NCBI GenBank assembly: GCA_027604665.1
Contig: JADGIZ010000280.1
Location: forward strand, 1 to 16,998
Source: Polyrhizophydium stewartii
Lineage: Eukaryota; Chytridiomycota; Chytridiomycetes; Rhizophydiales
Direction of reading: 5' to 3'
DNA length: 16,998 nt
The position numbers were made by a program, and so were the translations under genes. The notes below the pieces were generated by a model that made no database searches, was not told where the DNA came from, and saw only the letters and a program-made list of their open reading frames with translations. Shown piece by piece: positions 1-9,718 of this stretch. Each line of letters opens with the position of its first letter. The stretch's first letter is position 1.

Positions 1-929
1 CCTCGCCCTGCCTGCTCCCGCCCGCGGCGGCGGGCCGGCCCCGCGCGCGCCGCGCGCCGCCTTGCCCCCCCGCCGCGCCGCCACTTCGTCAGCCAGCTGG
101 TTCAGTGCCCATCTGCCCGCACGCCGTGTCTCACCAGACCAGATCGTCGTCAAGGAACCCCGCATCGCACTCGGCCGCCGCCATCGTCGACGCCTTGACC
201 GCCGCAACCTCGGCTGCATCCTCGCCCCGCGCCGCGTCCGGATACCGCCCGTGCTTGGTCCAGAACGCCCACAGCACTGCGCGCAGCCGCCCCCGCTTGT
301 CAGCTCATCGCTGCCTGCCGCCACCACTCACATGCCTCCCCGCAACCCCTCCCCAACGCACCCAGATGCCCAAAGAACTGCGGGTGCACCCGCCGCCGGA
401 ACTTGCGGTCCACCTTGGCGTGCCCAAACTTGGCCGCCCGCATCGCCGCAAAGCTGCTGAAGCTCTGCACAGCCTCGCCCGCCGTCTGCTTCCCGTCCTC
501 GCCTGCCCGCTGCGGCACCGCGTGCCGGAACTCCTGCAGATCGCTGAACACAAACCCAAACGTGCCCAGCACAGATGCCCCCCAGAACGGGATCCCACGT
601 GCACGCGCGGCCTCGTCGACCCGCGTCTGCGCTTCGCCGTCAGCACCCAGCCCTCCGAATGCCCACGCCCATCCGGCGCTCCCTCCCGCACCAGCGTCGC
701 CGGGTCGGCACCCGTCACACAAACAAGATCAAAGCCGCCCACAAAGTCGTCCCCAAGCTCGGTCAGTGCCCGCGTCTCCGCGCGCATCTGGACGCGCGGG
801 TTGAGCTGCTGCGCGCGCGGCACAGCACACTCGGCCCGCTGCATGACCACCGCCACGAGTCAGCTCGCAATCATCGTGGTCACAAGCACCAAGACTGCTC
901 TCAGAAGATTCATCATCCCCCAACACACA

Positions 930-961
<32 letters not shown>

Positions 962-1546
962 TTCTTGCCAATGTCCTCCTCGCGCAGAAAGAATTGCGCT
1001 CCAAGATCCCGCGCCTCGACGGCCCGGTCGTCCTGCACCGTCACAGCCCCAACGCCCGCCAGCACAATGTTCTTGACAATCTCGTTCGCAAGGCCCGTGC
1101 AGCCCGCAACGAGGATCCGTGCGTTGCGCATTCTGTCCGACCCCCCCACCATCAGCCAAACGTGCCCCCGTGTCGAGCCACCGCAGGGAGCAGCGGGCTG
1201 CCGCTCACCGCTGCTGCGCGGCCATGCCCCACAACCGGATCTGCCGGTCGTACAGCTTGGCCTCCTCGACCGTCAGCTGCGCGCCGACGCCGTCGCCGCC
1301 TGAGCCTCGGTCCTCGTCCGCGGCGTGCTGCTGCTGCTGCTGCCGCTGCTCCTGCTGCTGCTCGCCTGCCGTCGCCGCGCGCTTGCTCCGCCCCGCGGCC
1401 TTGGCGGGCGGCGCCTTGCGCTTGGCAGGCGTCCGGGCCGTCGCCCCGCTCGTGCCTGCTGCGCTGCTACTCGCGCCGCCGTTGCCCGCCTCGCTCGCGC
1501 CGTCGTCCGCGGGTGACCGCCTCGACTTGCTCCGCGTCGTCGGCAT
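1..1546 (-). CDS. AOS1: SUMO-activating enzyme E1 subunit AOS1/SAE1, cut off at its 3' end by the window edge
   Basis: Small, ThiF-fold subunit of the heterodimeric SUMO E1 (AOS1-UBA2), which adenylates SUMO in the nucleus. Exons read 1209..1546, 961..1132, 692..838, 362..626 and 276 down to about 135; phases agree at the first four junctions. After a disordered N terminus come EEAKLYDRQIRLWG (about residue 96), then RILVAGCTGLANEIVKN (nucleotide-fold glycine loop), GAQFF..EDIGKNRAE, RAQQLNP and a conserved FGFVFSDL strand. These match the AOS1 family closely. The catalytic cysteine belongs to UBA2 and is not expected here. The start at 1546 gives a roughly 95-residue extension before the E1 fold, rich in Ala/Ser/Gln, with basic PAKRKAPP and GRSKRAA stretches that could be nuclear localisation signals. 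This is much longer than the human N terminus. The last exon end and the C-terminal adenylation-domain part could not be resolved: from about 135 to 1 the sequence is GC-rich and no frame gives a convincing AOS1 continuation. Confidence 0.9.
923..960. repeat. (AC)n/(GT)n microsatellite at an intron donor
   Basis: A nearly pure AC dinucleotide run with one AAA interruption. It lies inside AOS1 intron 3 (839..960). On the minus strand the first GT of the run is the splice donor, directly after the codons for IGKN. Confidence 0.95.
1327..1361. repeat. CTG/CAG trinucleotide-rich tract coding for poly-Gln in AOS1
   Basis: On the minus strand this reads as interrupted CAG codons and encodes the Gln-rich stretch QQQEQRQQQQQ in the disordered N terminus of AOS1. 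It is an imperfect, low-complexity expansion. Confidence 0.9.
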
Positions 1547-2050
1547 CTTGGTGATCTTGAGTCAAAGCAGCAGCCGGGCAGCTTGAGCGGCCACGAGCCC
1601 GCAGTCAGATGGCGCTCCACACTGGTGCCCTGCAGGCGTCTCGGAAGCAGACACGCTGTAGGACGATGCGTCTGTCAGGTGGCGCTGACGCCGGTGCACG
1701 GCAATGGCCGCGGGCAGACACGGATCTCGCTCATCCGAGATGGAGGTTGCGGCCCGCCAACAATATCACTCAACATGGCAACAAGCTCGGCAGCTTGTGC
1801 AGCGCCAGCCCGTCCAGGAACGACCGTGTCGCACCGCTGAGCATGCCGGATGGCAACATCAACACACCGCCCATCTCGGCCATGCTCAGAGTATCTTGTC
1901 GCAGCCCATCTCGGCGCCAGCCCGCACAACACAAGCGTGCACCACACATGCATCTGCACTCCCAAGCGAGCGTGCCCTGTACGGTGCATGCGAGCACCGC
2001 GTGCAGCAGCGCTCGAGTGCGCCGACTCTGTCCACGATCACGCGCCGAGA
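1547..2050. promoter_or_regulatory. Divergent intergenic region between AOS1 and the SMG5-like gene
   Basis: About 504 bases lie between the two divergent start codons. Overlapping open frames occur on both strands, but their translations are Arg/Ala/His-rich, mutually exclusive and show no recognisable family, so I call no gene. The region should contain both promoters and 5' UTRs. No clear TATA box, tRNA A/B box or long repeat was seen. A non-coding 5' exon of either gene cannot be excluded. Confidence 0.5.
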
Positions 2051-5000
2051 ATGGACCCGGCGCCTCGAGGCCGCCGGCGCGGCGGCCGCGGGCGAGGACA
2101 AGGGGCCGCGCGCGGCGGCAGCGGCGGCGGCAGCGGCGGCGGCCGCCCGCACAGCAGCGAGGCCAGCACCCGCGGGCGTGCCGTGAGCGCCGGCGCCTAC
2201 GCCGCCGAGGCGCCCGTCGCCCGGCCCAGCCCGCACAAGCCGACGCAACCGACGACGCAGCAACCGCCGACGAGGCAACCCGAGTCGGCTCGGTCGCCGC
2301 AGCAACATCAGCGCATGCCGCAGGCGACGACGCCGGCCGAGCGCTCCAAGTGAGCGCCACCTCCTGCGATCCGCATCTCCGGCCTGCGCTGGCTGACATC
2401 GCCGCCTCGCCGGCACGCTGCCGCCGCACCGCGGGCCTGGGGGACCAGGATCATCCGTGCGCTCGTCGCCGAGCTCAAGCTGGTCTACGACAAACTAGCC
2501 GAGGCGACCGACGCCGACGCCGACGCCAACGAGCCGTCCGAGCCGCAGCATGTCGCGCCGGGACCAGCTGCCGCAGACTCTGCCCCTCAGCGAGCGCCGA
2601 GCATCGCCGTGCAGGCCGTGCGCCTCCGCAACGCGCTGCTGCTCGTCGCCGAGGAGCATCTCCTCCACACCCCGCAGCATGCGCTCACAGACCAGGCCGA
2701 CGAAGCGCTCTGGCGAGCCGTGTTCTACTCGCGCATCCAGCTGCTTCGCAAGTCGATCCACCTGGTGCGCATCCCGCAGCTTGTCTTTTGGCCTCGTGAT
2801 TTCACTCTGCTGCTGCATGGGGGGGGAGGGCTGACGAACGGAACCCATCGTGTGGGATCTGTCTTGTTGAAACGCAGTCGGCCAACACACCCAAGGCCGA
2901 CGCCCTGCGTTCAGAGTGCGCGGTGCTGCTGGATTCGGCAACGGCGTTCTATCGGTCTCTGATCCTCGAGCTCGAGTGCCGCCGCGAGGTGGGGCTTGCC
3001 GGCGGCGGCGGCGGCGGCGGCGGCAGCGCTCGGCTCGACCCGACGTCCGAGTCTGGACCAGGCGAGCGGCTCAGTTTGACCGAGGCGCGGCAGCTCCTCG
3101 TTCACAAGTCGCTCCTGTTTCTCGGAGATATTGGTGAGGAGGGCGTTTCTCGATGTCGACATCAACGCACGCTTATTCAAACACGAGTGGCGCTGACACT
3201 TGTGTTCGAATGACCTCTGGCAGACCGATACCGCTTTAGTATTTTGGGGCGGTCGCAAACGGCTTGGAAGCGATCGCGCATGTACTATGAAAAGGCAATG
3301 CGGATACGGCCGATTGGATGTGTGTTCATTCATTCTCTGCTTGCCTTTGGCGATCGCCAGGCTCAAGCGATCGGATACTCCCATCCATCCATCCTCTCCC
3401 ACTCCCTGTCACTCTCCCTATCCCTCTTCCTGTCTCTCTCCCTATCGCTTTCTCTCTTTCCCGAAAGACGAGCGGCTGACAACCACAATCTAACTCTCAC
3501 AGCCAAGGCGCATTCTCAGATTGCGCTGCTGCTCGTTCACAACCACCGTTATTTTGAGAGCATATATTACTACTTTTTGAGCTACGGTGTCGTGCTGCGC
3601 AGCAGCATTGCGCAAGATAACATATCCAATGCGTTTTTGCAAGCATCCAAGTGAGTTTGGACGATGCGCGGTCTGATTTTCATGCATTGTTTGATTGGGA
3701 GGAGGGCTGGGATGGCTGCTCTGGATGGGAAGCTGACAGCTAGGCGGTTTTGGGGGGTGGGGGATCATGGGGGGCGTGCAGCAATGAGCGGAATGCGTCG
3801 TGGCCGCTGCGTCTTGCTGTCTGCCAGAGCCGTCTGCTCGGGCCGACGAGCATGACGATCGAAGACTTTGCCGCGACCGACGCCGCGATCGGCGAGATCA
3901 TCGACTCGATCAGCGACCCGGACGCACAAGTGGCAGACGCGCTATCCAAGCTCAGCACGATTTTCATGATCCTGTCGAGCGATTTGGATGAGCGTTTCCG
4001 CGCGTCGGCGGGGGCCGTAGACGCCAGCGACGCGTCGGAGCGGCGGCAGTTGCGGTTTGCGCAGACGGTGTCGACCGCGGGGCTTTTGCTTCTTGTGTCG
4101 TGGTCGCTGCGGTGCTTGCTTGAGCAGATCCAGGTGGCGTCGTTTTTTGACGATGTTGGGGTCAAGGGGTCGTTGTGCGCCGGCCATTTGGCGCACGCGG
4201 GGCTTGTGTGTGCGTTTTTGTCGAGAAACAAGGCGCAGATTCGGGCGATGCAGCGGTACGCCAAGCAGCTCGAGATTCCGGCCATCAGCGAGGTGAGCGG
4301 CTGGGACTCCTTGCAGCCGCAACAGTAGGTGGCGGCGGCCGACGGCTGACGCTCTCGACCGTGCAGCGCGTTGAGGCCTTTGCCGTTGTTTTGGCGGCCT
4401 TTGCCAACGAGATCTCGTCGTTTGCCGACATGGACGGCAGCCGCGAGCGCGTGCCCGAAGACGCCGAGCTGATCGGGCTGAGCTGCATGCGCGGCTTCTA
4501 CGAAGGCACGGAGCAAGCGGCTCGTCAGCAGTCGGACGCGGATGCGAGTGCAGTGCGCTTTGCGCGCGTGGCGGAGCTTGCGTCTCTGCTTGCTCAGGAC
4601 CAGGCAAGCGCGCCGGCGTGGTTGTCATGCGCTGTTCATGTGCGAGTCGGGCGTGCTGACTGGCTGTGGCGTGCATCGGTGACAGGAGTTTGGGCTGCTG
4701 AGTTGCGACGAGCGGGGTGTCTTTGTGGCGACGGACCAGCAGACGCGGGTGAGAGAGACGCAGCGCGAGCACGCACATGCACCACAAGCCCCGCTGGATT
4801 TCTGGGCAGCTCACACGGGCCGTGTTGCGCGCGTCATCAGAGGATCAAGACCATGCGCGCGCTGGGACTCGAGCGGCTCAAGGACCAGGTGCTGAGCCTG
4901 CAGCTCGGGAGCAAGCGGCTGGCGGACAAGCCGCGGCGCGCTTCTTATCCGGTGTTTGTGCTCGACACCATGTCGCTTGTCAATGGGATTGGCACCATCA

Positions 5001-5631
5001 AGGCGTGTTTGATGCGGAGCACGTGCATTATTGCCGTTGCGCTCGATGGTGGGATAGCGTGATGATGTTGATTTTGGTGGTGGTGGTGGTGGTGGTGCTT
5101 TCAAGGACGCATCGTGTGCGTGTTGCTGACGCAGGCACGCGCGTGCGCGCGCATTTGGCATGCGCGCATCGCATTACAGCCATTAGCCAGCTGGATATGC
5201 TCAAGGAAGGCAACGACACGACCAACAAGCGTGCGCGCGACTGCATCCGGTACCTTGAGCAGCATCTCAAATTCCGCTCGCTGTTTCTTGTCAGCCAGCA
5301 GATCAAGGAAACACAGGCCTTTGCATCAACCACCATGGCAACTACAACGACGACGACGGCGATGACGACGACGACGATGATGATGATGGGGCTGACCGAC
5401 GGCCGGGGGCTGATGTCGGCCGTGCCGGCCACGCATCGGGGGATCCTTGCGTACTGTCTGTATCTGCAGTCCAGCGTCAGGCAGATGCCTGCTGGCGCGG
5501 TGCAGTCGGTGTCGTTTGTGTCGGATAATACGGAGAGCGTTGACGCTGCGATTGGGCTTGGCGTTCGGTGTATATCGCTTGCTGAGTGGAAGAGGACTGC
5601 GTTGGCGCCGGCGGCAATGAAGCGCTTCTGA
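2051..5631 (+). CDS. SMG5/EST1-family protein with 14-3-3-like TPR region and C-terminal PIN domain
   Basis: Ten exons were rebuilt: 2051..2349, 2449..2782, 2878..3133, 3224..3319, 3503..3650, 3782..4292, 4367..4603, 4686..4748, 4841..5048, 5180..5631. All phases agree and give 867 residues. Residues 1-100 are disordered and RGG-like (RRRGGRGRG). The next roughly 380 residues are helical: LWRAVFYSRIQLLRK, ATAFYRSLILEL, LFLGDIDRYRF, AWKRSRMYYEKAMRI and HSQIALL..YFESIYYYFLS are typical of the EST1/SMG5/6/7 14-3-3-like TPR domain. Residues 684-855 form a PIN domain (YPVFVLDTMSLVNG, AISQLDMLKEG, ARDCIRYLEQ, VSFVSDNTE, SLAEWKR). The LDxLK..ARDxIRYLE pattern resembles SMG5 more than SMG6; SMG7 has no PIN. 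The family role is binding UPF1 during nonsense-mediated mRNA decay, and in some fungi telomerase. Aspartates at 690, 723 and 833 remain, so nuclease activity is undecided. The start at 2051 is the first Met before the conserved part in an upstream-open frame; the true start could lie further upstream. Confidence 0.85.
3000..3023. repeat. GGC repeat coding for poly-Gly in the SMG5-like protein
   Basis: Uninterrupted GGC codons encode eight glycines in exon 3. They sit in a loop between two helices of the TPR-like region (after CRREVGLA and before SARLDPTSE), where length variation would be tolerated. Confidence 0.9.
3320..3502 (+). other. Intron 4 of the SMG5-like gene: stop-free, multiple of three, pyrimidine-rich
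   Basis: The 183-base intron has a GTGTGT donor and a CTCTCACAG acceptor. It joins RIRPIG to SKAHSQIALL, which fits the family. Its length is 61 codons and the frame stays open throughout. Retention would therefore insert 61 residues, mainly Ser/Leu from the CT-rich tract, without breaking the protein. Confidence 0.65.
3381..3464. repeat. CT-rich low-complexity tract (ATCC and CTCTCC-like units)
   Basis: Degenerate pyrimidine repeats fill the middle of SMG5-like intron 4, well upstream of the acceptor. They may act as an extended polypyrimidine tract. Confidence 0.85.
4604..4685 (+). other. Probable GC-AG intron in the SMG5-like gene
   Basis: The junction CAG|GCAAGC ... GTGACAG|GAG joins LLAQDQ to EFGLLSCDERG in phase 0. 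It contains a GTGCTGAC branch-like site. CAG|GCAAG is the usual context for the minor GC donor class. No GT donor that keeps the frame was found nearby. The next exon is only 21 codons long, so its boundaries rest mainly on frame and splice signals. Confidence 0.55.
5076..5098. repeat. (GGT)n microsatellite in SMG5-like intron 9
   Basis: Tandem GGT units lie within the 131-base intron 5049..5179, which splits the PIN domain between VALD and AISQLD. Expansion here would not change the protein. Confidence 0.9.
5344..5389 (+). repeat. ACG/ATG repeat coding for a Thr/Met run inside the PIN domain
   Basis: Tandem ACG then ATG codons encode about seventeen residues, nearly all Thr and Met (around residues 770-788), between QIKETQAFA and GLTDGRGLMSAVP. 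The +1 frame would read mostly Asp, but only the Thr/Met frame continues into the conserved C-terminal PIN strands. Confidence 0.9.
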
Positions 5632-5792
5632 CGTGGGCGTGAGTCGGAGATGCGATTGTGCGCTGGTTGCGGGAGAGGGAATGACGGGAGTGGGATGGCG
5701 GCAGTGAAAGGGGTGGTGGTGGGGGGTGAGGATGTGGTTTCTTGCTTGGGTTTTGGGCATCTTGCCGCCAGATTGGCACGGCGCTCGCGCAT

Positions 5793-8700
5793 ATGGCGTC
5801 CCACTGGATCGCGCCGCAACGGCATTCAGCGCGCGGCGTGGCGGATCCGGCGAGCCCCGGCCGCGATGCGCACGGCCTCGCGCGCCTGCTGGCCAAAGAG
5901 ACTGAGAAGCGCAGGAGGTTCGGCATGCGGCTCTGTCGCTTGTTGGCGCCGCGCGCGCGCGCGCGCACGGCTCGCTGGAGGGGAGCTGACCCGGTCTGTG
6001 TTGCGACTCCCATCTGCCGCGATTGCCGGCAACAACGGCGGTGACGACGGTGGCGGTGACGGGCGTATGCAGGGCCGCGCTGCAGGCTCGACTGGCGCAG
6101 CGGCAGGAGGAGGAGCGCCGGCGGCTGGCGCTGCTGAATCTGCCCAAGCTGCGGCCGTGGTCTGCGCCAACGACCTCGAGCGGGAGCAGCAGCGGCTCGC
6201 AATACATGTGCGTCGGAAGCGTCGGCAGCGTCGGAAACGGAGGCGGCGGCGGCGGCGGCGACCCGACGCGCCGGGCGCATCGCACGCATTCGGGCGTCGC
6301 CGGCGCGGATCTGGGCCGTGCAGGGGCAGGCGCCGGCCGGATCGGCGCCCACGCAAGGCTCTCGCGGCCGCACCACCACCCGCCTGCGCACGCGAGCCCC
6401 GGCCGGCGGGTCGAAAGTATCCGCCCGGCATCGCACACGGGCCACACGCAGCCGGCGTCGGCGCAGCGGCACTCGGCGGGCAGCGGGCGCCCGAGCCGTC
6501 TTCCCGTGCGATCATCGGGCGGATGGGTGCGGCCCGCATCCGCAAGCGCAGCGACGACCACAGCGGCATCAGAGCCACCGCCGCGATCGCCGAGCCAGCG
6601 CGCTGCCCCATTGCACCGGCCGCCCAAGCAGTATATCGACGACTCGAGCGACTCCGAGGACGACTGGGACCGCTGGTTTGGGCGGCCGAATACAGCCATG
6701 TCGAGCCGGCCGAGCACGCGGGCGTCAAGCCGGCCGCGGTCAGGTGAGTCCCGGCGACTGTCGCTGCCTGGGCTGCGGGCGTGCTGATGCAAGCCTCACC
6801 GTGCAGCCCGGCGGCTGTATGCACCGACGTTCGGCACATTCAATGACCGCCAGGTGCGGGTCATGCGTGGCGTCCACGCCGAGATCATCGACCCGGCCAG
6901 TGTAAAGCCGGGAGCGGTGCCGTCGCTCGTCGACGAGCTCGCCAGCCAGACCGCGCCGCCGCGACCAACACTGCCGCCGCCGCCGCCGCACGCCGCGCCG
7001 GCTGCATCGGGCGACGTGCGCGAGCGCCAGCAGGGCCGCCCGTCGGTCACCAACATCGTCGATCTGTCGCCGCTCGGCGCTGATTTCGGCCCGCACAGTG
7101 ATGTCGTCGAGCCCGTGCTGTATGCGCCGTACCAGCGGCAGGCGGGGTGGGCGAGATCCTCCCGCTCTGCATCACGGGCGTCGGATCGCCTCGAGGCCGA
7201 CTCGCCCGAGCCACCTGAGCCTCAGCAGCAGCAGCAGCAGCCTCAGCAGCCGCGTGCGCCATCTGCTGCACTGCCATCGGCAGGCTCCGAGCCTGCTGCG
7301 CCACCAAACAGCAGCGATCCGCCGCAAGCACGCACTGCCACAGAGGCCCGCGCGTCGCTAGTTCCGACGCCGCCCGGGACAGAGCCGCCGCCGTCGCAGT
7401 CCCGCCGCCTGCGGCTCCAGCTCGCGGCCGCGGGCTCGCGGACAGGATCGAGCGGCGACGTGAGCACGCCAACGACAAGCTCGCGCGCGGCGGCAGCAGG
7501 CCCGGTGCCGTCGACGCCGCAGCTCGGATCGTCTGCCCGTCTCGCATCGTCGACGCTCGTGGCGCTCACGTCGCCAACGACACCCGCTGCGGGCGGATCG
7601 CGCACGCTCGACGTGGCCGAGGGCCAGCAGGCATCAAAGCCGCACACGCCGACGCAGGCCAGCATCAGCAGCCTGCCCGGGTCGTCGAGCTCGAGCCTGA
7701 CGGGCGCCACGCACTCGCAGCCCGCCGCGCCGTCCCAAGCGCAAGCGCAGCCCGCGGGTCAGCCGCTGCTGCCGCCGCAAGGCCGCACGCCGTCCAAGAC
7801 GCGATCCAAGGACAAGCTGCCGTTCCATGTGCGCGCGGCCATCAGCGAGGAGGACGACGACGCACAGCAGCAGGCCTCGCGCGTGCGCTCCTCGGCCGAC
7901 TCTGAGATCCCGGACACGCGCTGGTTCTCGGACCTGCAGCAGATGCTCAACAGCAGCGACAGCGACCAGCACTGGCTCGAAGGCGCGCTCAACAAGATCT
8001 CGGAGCAGCGGCCCGAGGACCGCCGCGGCAGCAAGCACACGAGGCGGCGGTCCACGTCGCTGTCGGCCCGCCCAACGGGCCCGCCCGTCGCGCAGAGCAC
8101 CGAGGAGATGGCGCGTGCGTCGTCCGTTACGCACGTTGTTCAGAAGAAGGACGGATCAAACAGCACCATCACGGACTCGACGAGCACGGCGAGGTCGACC
8201 CACTCGACGCTGAGCGTTGCTGACTCGGCGGCGAGTGTCCGCGGCATCGTGCACGCGCATCACGATGCTGGCGCAGGAGGCAGCGGCCGGCGCACGTCGT
8301 CGCGGAGCTCCTTCACAGGCAGCGCGCCGTTCCAGAGCTCGCCGCTGGCGTCGATGCCGCTGTATCCCGAAGAGAACGGCGAGGCAGAGGCGAACAAAGC
8401 GCCAAAAGCGTCCTCTGGCGCATGCAACGACCAAGCAGTCGGCGCTGGCGCACTGGCCTGCTCAACTGCGCCAGAGGGTCAAAGGCTTGGCTCATCTCAG
8501 CCAAGCGATGGCGCTGCTCAGGCAGTGCACGGCCCGCTTGCTCCAGAGGCCGCACAAGACGCGACTGGCGCGCCAGCACTCCTCACCAACACTTCCATCC
8601 AGCAAGCCGACGCCGGGACAGCGAGCACACCGCAGTGCCCCGAGACTGTCAGCCGCGCGCACTCTGACCTCGAACCCTTCCCCTCGGCCGCAACACGCGG

Positions 8701-9574
8701 GGCGGGCCCTGACCGCCCAGACGACGAGCGCCGCCGGCCCTCGATCAGCCGACACGTCAAGATCAGCGACGAGCACGACCCGCCGCCGGCCGTCAAGCAC
8801 GTGGCGATGCGAGGCGGGCAAGCGCCCAAGCCCGCGCTCAAATCCAACGGCGGCGGCGGCGGCGGCGCGTCCGGACAGCGCGCGCGGCCAAAGTCGGGTC
8901 CGCCCGGCGGCTCGGGGGACGCCTTTACACTGCCAGAGATTGCCGCCTCGCGGATCCCACGGCAGAAGAGCGCACCCAACGAGCGCAGGGCAAAGGCTGC
9001 GACCGTGTCCGGCGGGCACGGACGCATCATTGTCGAGAGCGCGCAGCCCGTGCTCGGGATCCAGGACTCGGACGCAAGGCCGATCGGCACGACTCCCAAA
9101 GGTGCACAAGTTGCATCGACCTACCCACCGCCCACACTCTCACCCCAAGCGCGATGCTGACATGCCGCAACACAACATCCCGCAGAGCTCGACTATTTCC
9201 TGCTTGTCGAAAAGCTCTCGCACGTCCCGAGTCTGACCGTGGGCGACATTGAGGCGCAGGCGCCGCTGCCCGGCGACACCATCCCAGCAAGACCATTCGA
9301 TCAGCCAAAACCACGTGCATACAGCCTCGCCTCATATGCCCCGCCACCAGCACAGATGCGCGCGCCAATGCCAGCGCTGATGATGCCGCGCCTCTCGGAC
9401 CCGGCCATCACCGCGCGGGACAGAGGCATGACTGCCTCATCGACAGAGACCGAAACCGTCGACGAGAGCCAGCTGCTCGACTCGATCCGCGAGCTGGACC
9501 GGATCCTGACCATGAAGCGCGGATCAGATGCAGCCCCGCTCCAAGCACCACTTCAAGCAGGCACTCTGAAATGA
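5793..9574 (+). CDS. Unrecognised large, mostly disordered protein (about 1159 residues)
   Basis: I do not recognise a family. Four exons fit: 5793..5917, 6073..6743, 6807..9101 and 9186..9574; phases agree and the total is an exact multiple of three. The donor of intron 1 (GTTCGG) is weak. It was chosen because it makes one continuous charged helix, KETEKRRRAALQARLAQRQEEERRRL, across residues about 37-61. Other local features are an acidic IDDSSDSEDDWDRWFG patch (about 230-245), RRLYAPTFGTFNDRQVRVMRG (about 267), poly-Pro and poly-Gln runs, DTRWFSDLQQMLNSSDSDQHWLEGALNKI (about 635-665) and C-terminal helices LDYFLLVEKLSH and SQLLDSIRELDRIL. Ser, Pro, Ala, Gln and Arg dominate elsewhere, with many R-x-x-S kinase-like sites. 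No signal peptide or membrane segment is seen. It follows the SMG5-like stop by 161 bases and converges on CSN5. It could be a scaffold or regulator, but no function is claimed. An upstream first exon is possible. Confidence 0.7.
7222..7250 (+). repeat. CAG-rich tract coding for poly-Gln in the unrecognised protein
   Basis: Interrupted CAG codons encode EPQQQQQQPQQP in exon 3. It is one of several low-complexity runs in this protein, together with a poly-Pro run near 6976 and poly-Gly near 6242. Confidence 0.9.
8848..8867 (+). repeat. GGC repeat coding for poly-Gly in the unrecognised protein
   Basis: Tandem GGC units encode six glycines in the Arg/Pro/Gly-rich C-terminal third of the protein, between KSN and ASGQRARPK. 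Confidence 0.9.
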
Positions 9575-9718
9575 ACGGTGTCACGAACAAGAGTACCTCT
9601 TGGCGCTTTTGTTGCGGAAGAGTGGGGAGGGAAGGTGCGCGCAGAGGCTGCCGCCGCAGCACCGCGGGCACAGGCAGATACAGAGCAAGTCGTCGGCTGG
9701 CAAGTCACGCAGCGCACA

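Noticed and set aside
1..134. Continuation of the AOS1 coding region to the window edge in one clear frame
   Set aside because: Joining at GTGAGA or at a GTCTGG donor gives different frames, and none shows the expected AOS1 C-terminal motifs before the sequence ends. The exon end is left open.
105..1076. Long plus-strand open frame (323 codons)
   Set aside because: It is antisense to AOS1 exons, is Pro/Arg/Ala/His-rich and runs through the AC repeat as alternating Thr-His. Open frames like this are expected at this GC content.
1675..1989. Small minus-strand open frame in the AOS1/SMG5-like intergenic region
   Set aside because: There is no family resemblance and it has competing open frames on both strands. 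It is more likely chance than a gene.
1609..2799. Long plus-strand open frame (396 codons) over the intergenic region and SMG5-like exons 1-2
   Set aside because: Its translation is Arg/Ala-rich with no family features, and it uses a different frame from the conserved helical exons of the SMG5-like gene.
3381..3464. Regular short repeats as a possible CRISPR-like or satellite array
   Set aside because: There are no spaced identical repeats. It is a degenerate pyrimidine tract inside an intron of a eukaryotic gene.
5344..5389. Poly-Asp reading of the ACG/ATG repeat
   Set aside because: Acidic runs are common, but the Asp frame does not continue into the conserved PIN strands; the Thr/Met frame does.
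5326..6792. Minus-strand open frame of 488 codons
   Set aside because: It is antisense to the last SMG5-like exon and the start of the next gene. Composition is Arg/Pro/Ser low-complexity and it has no recognisable motif.
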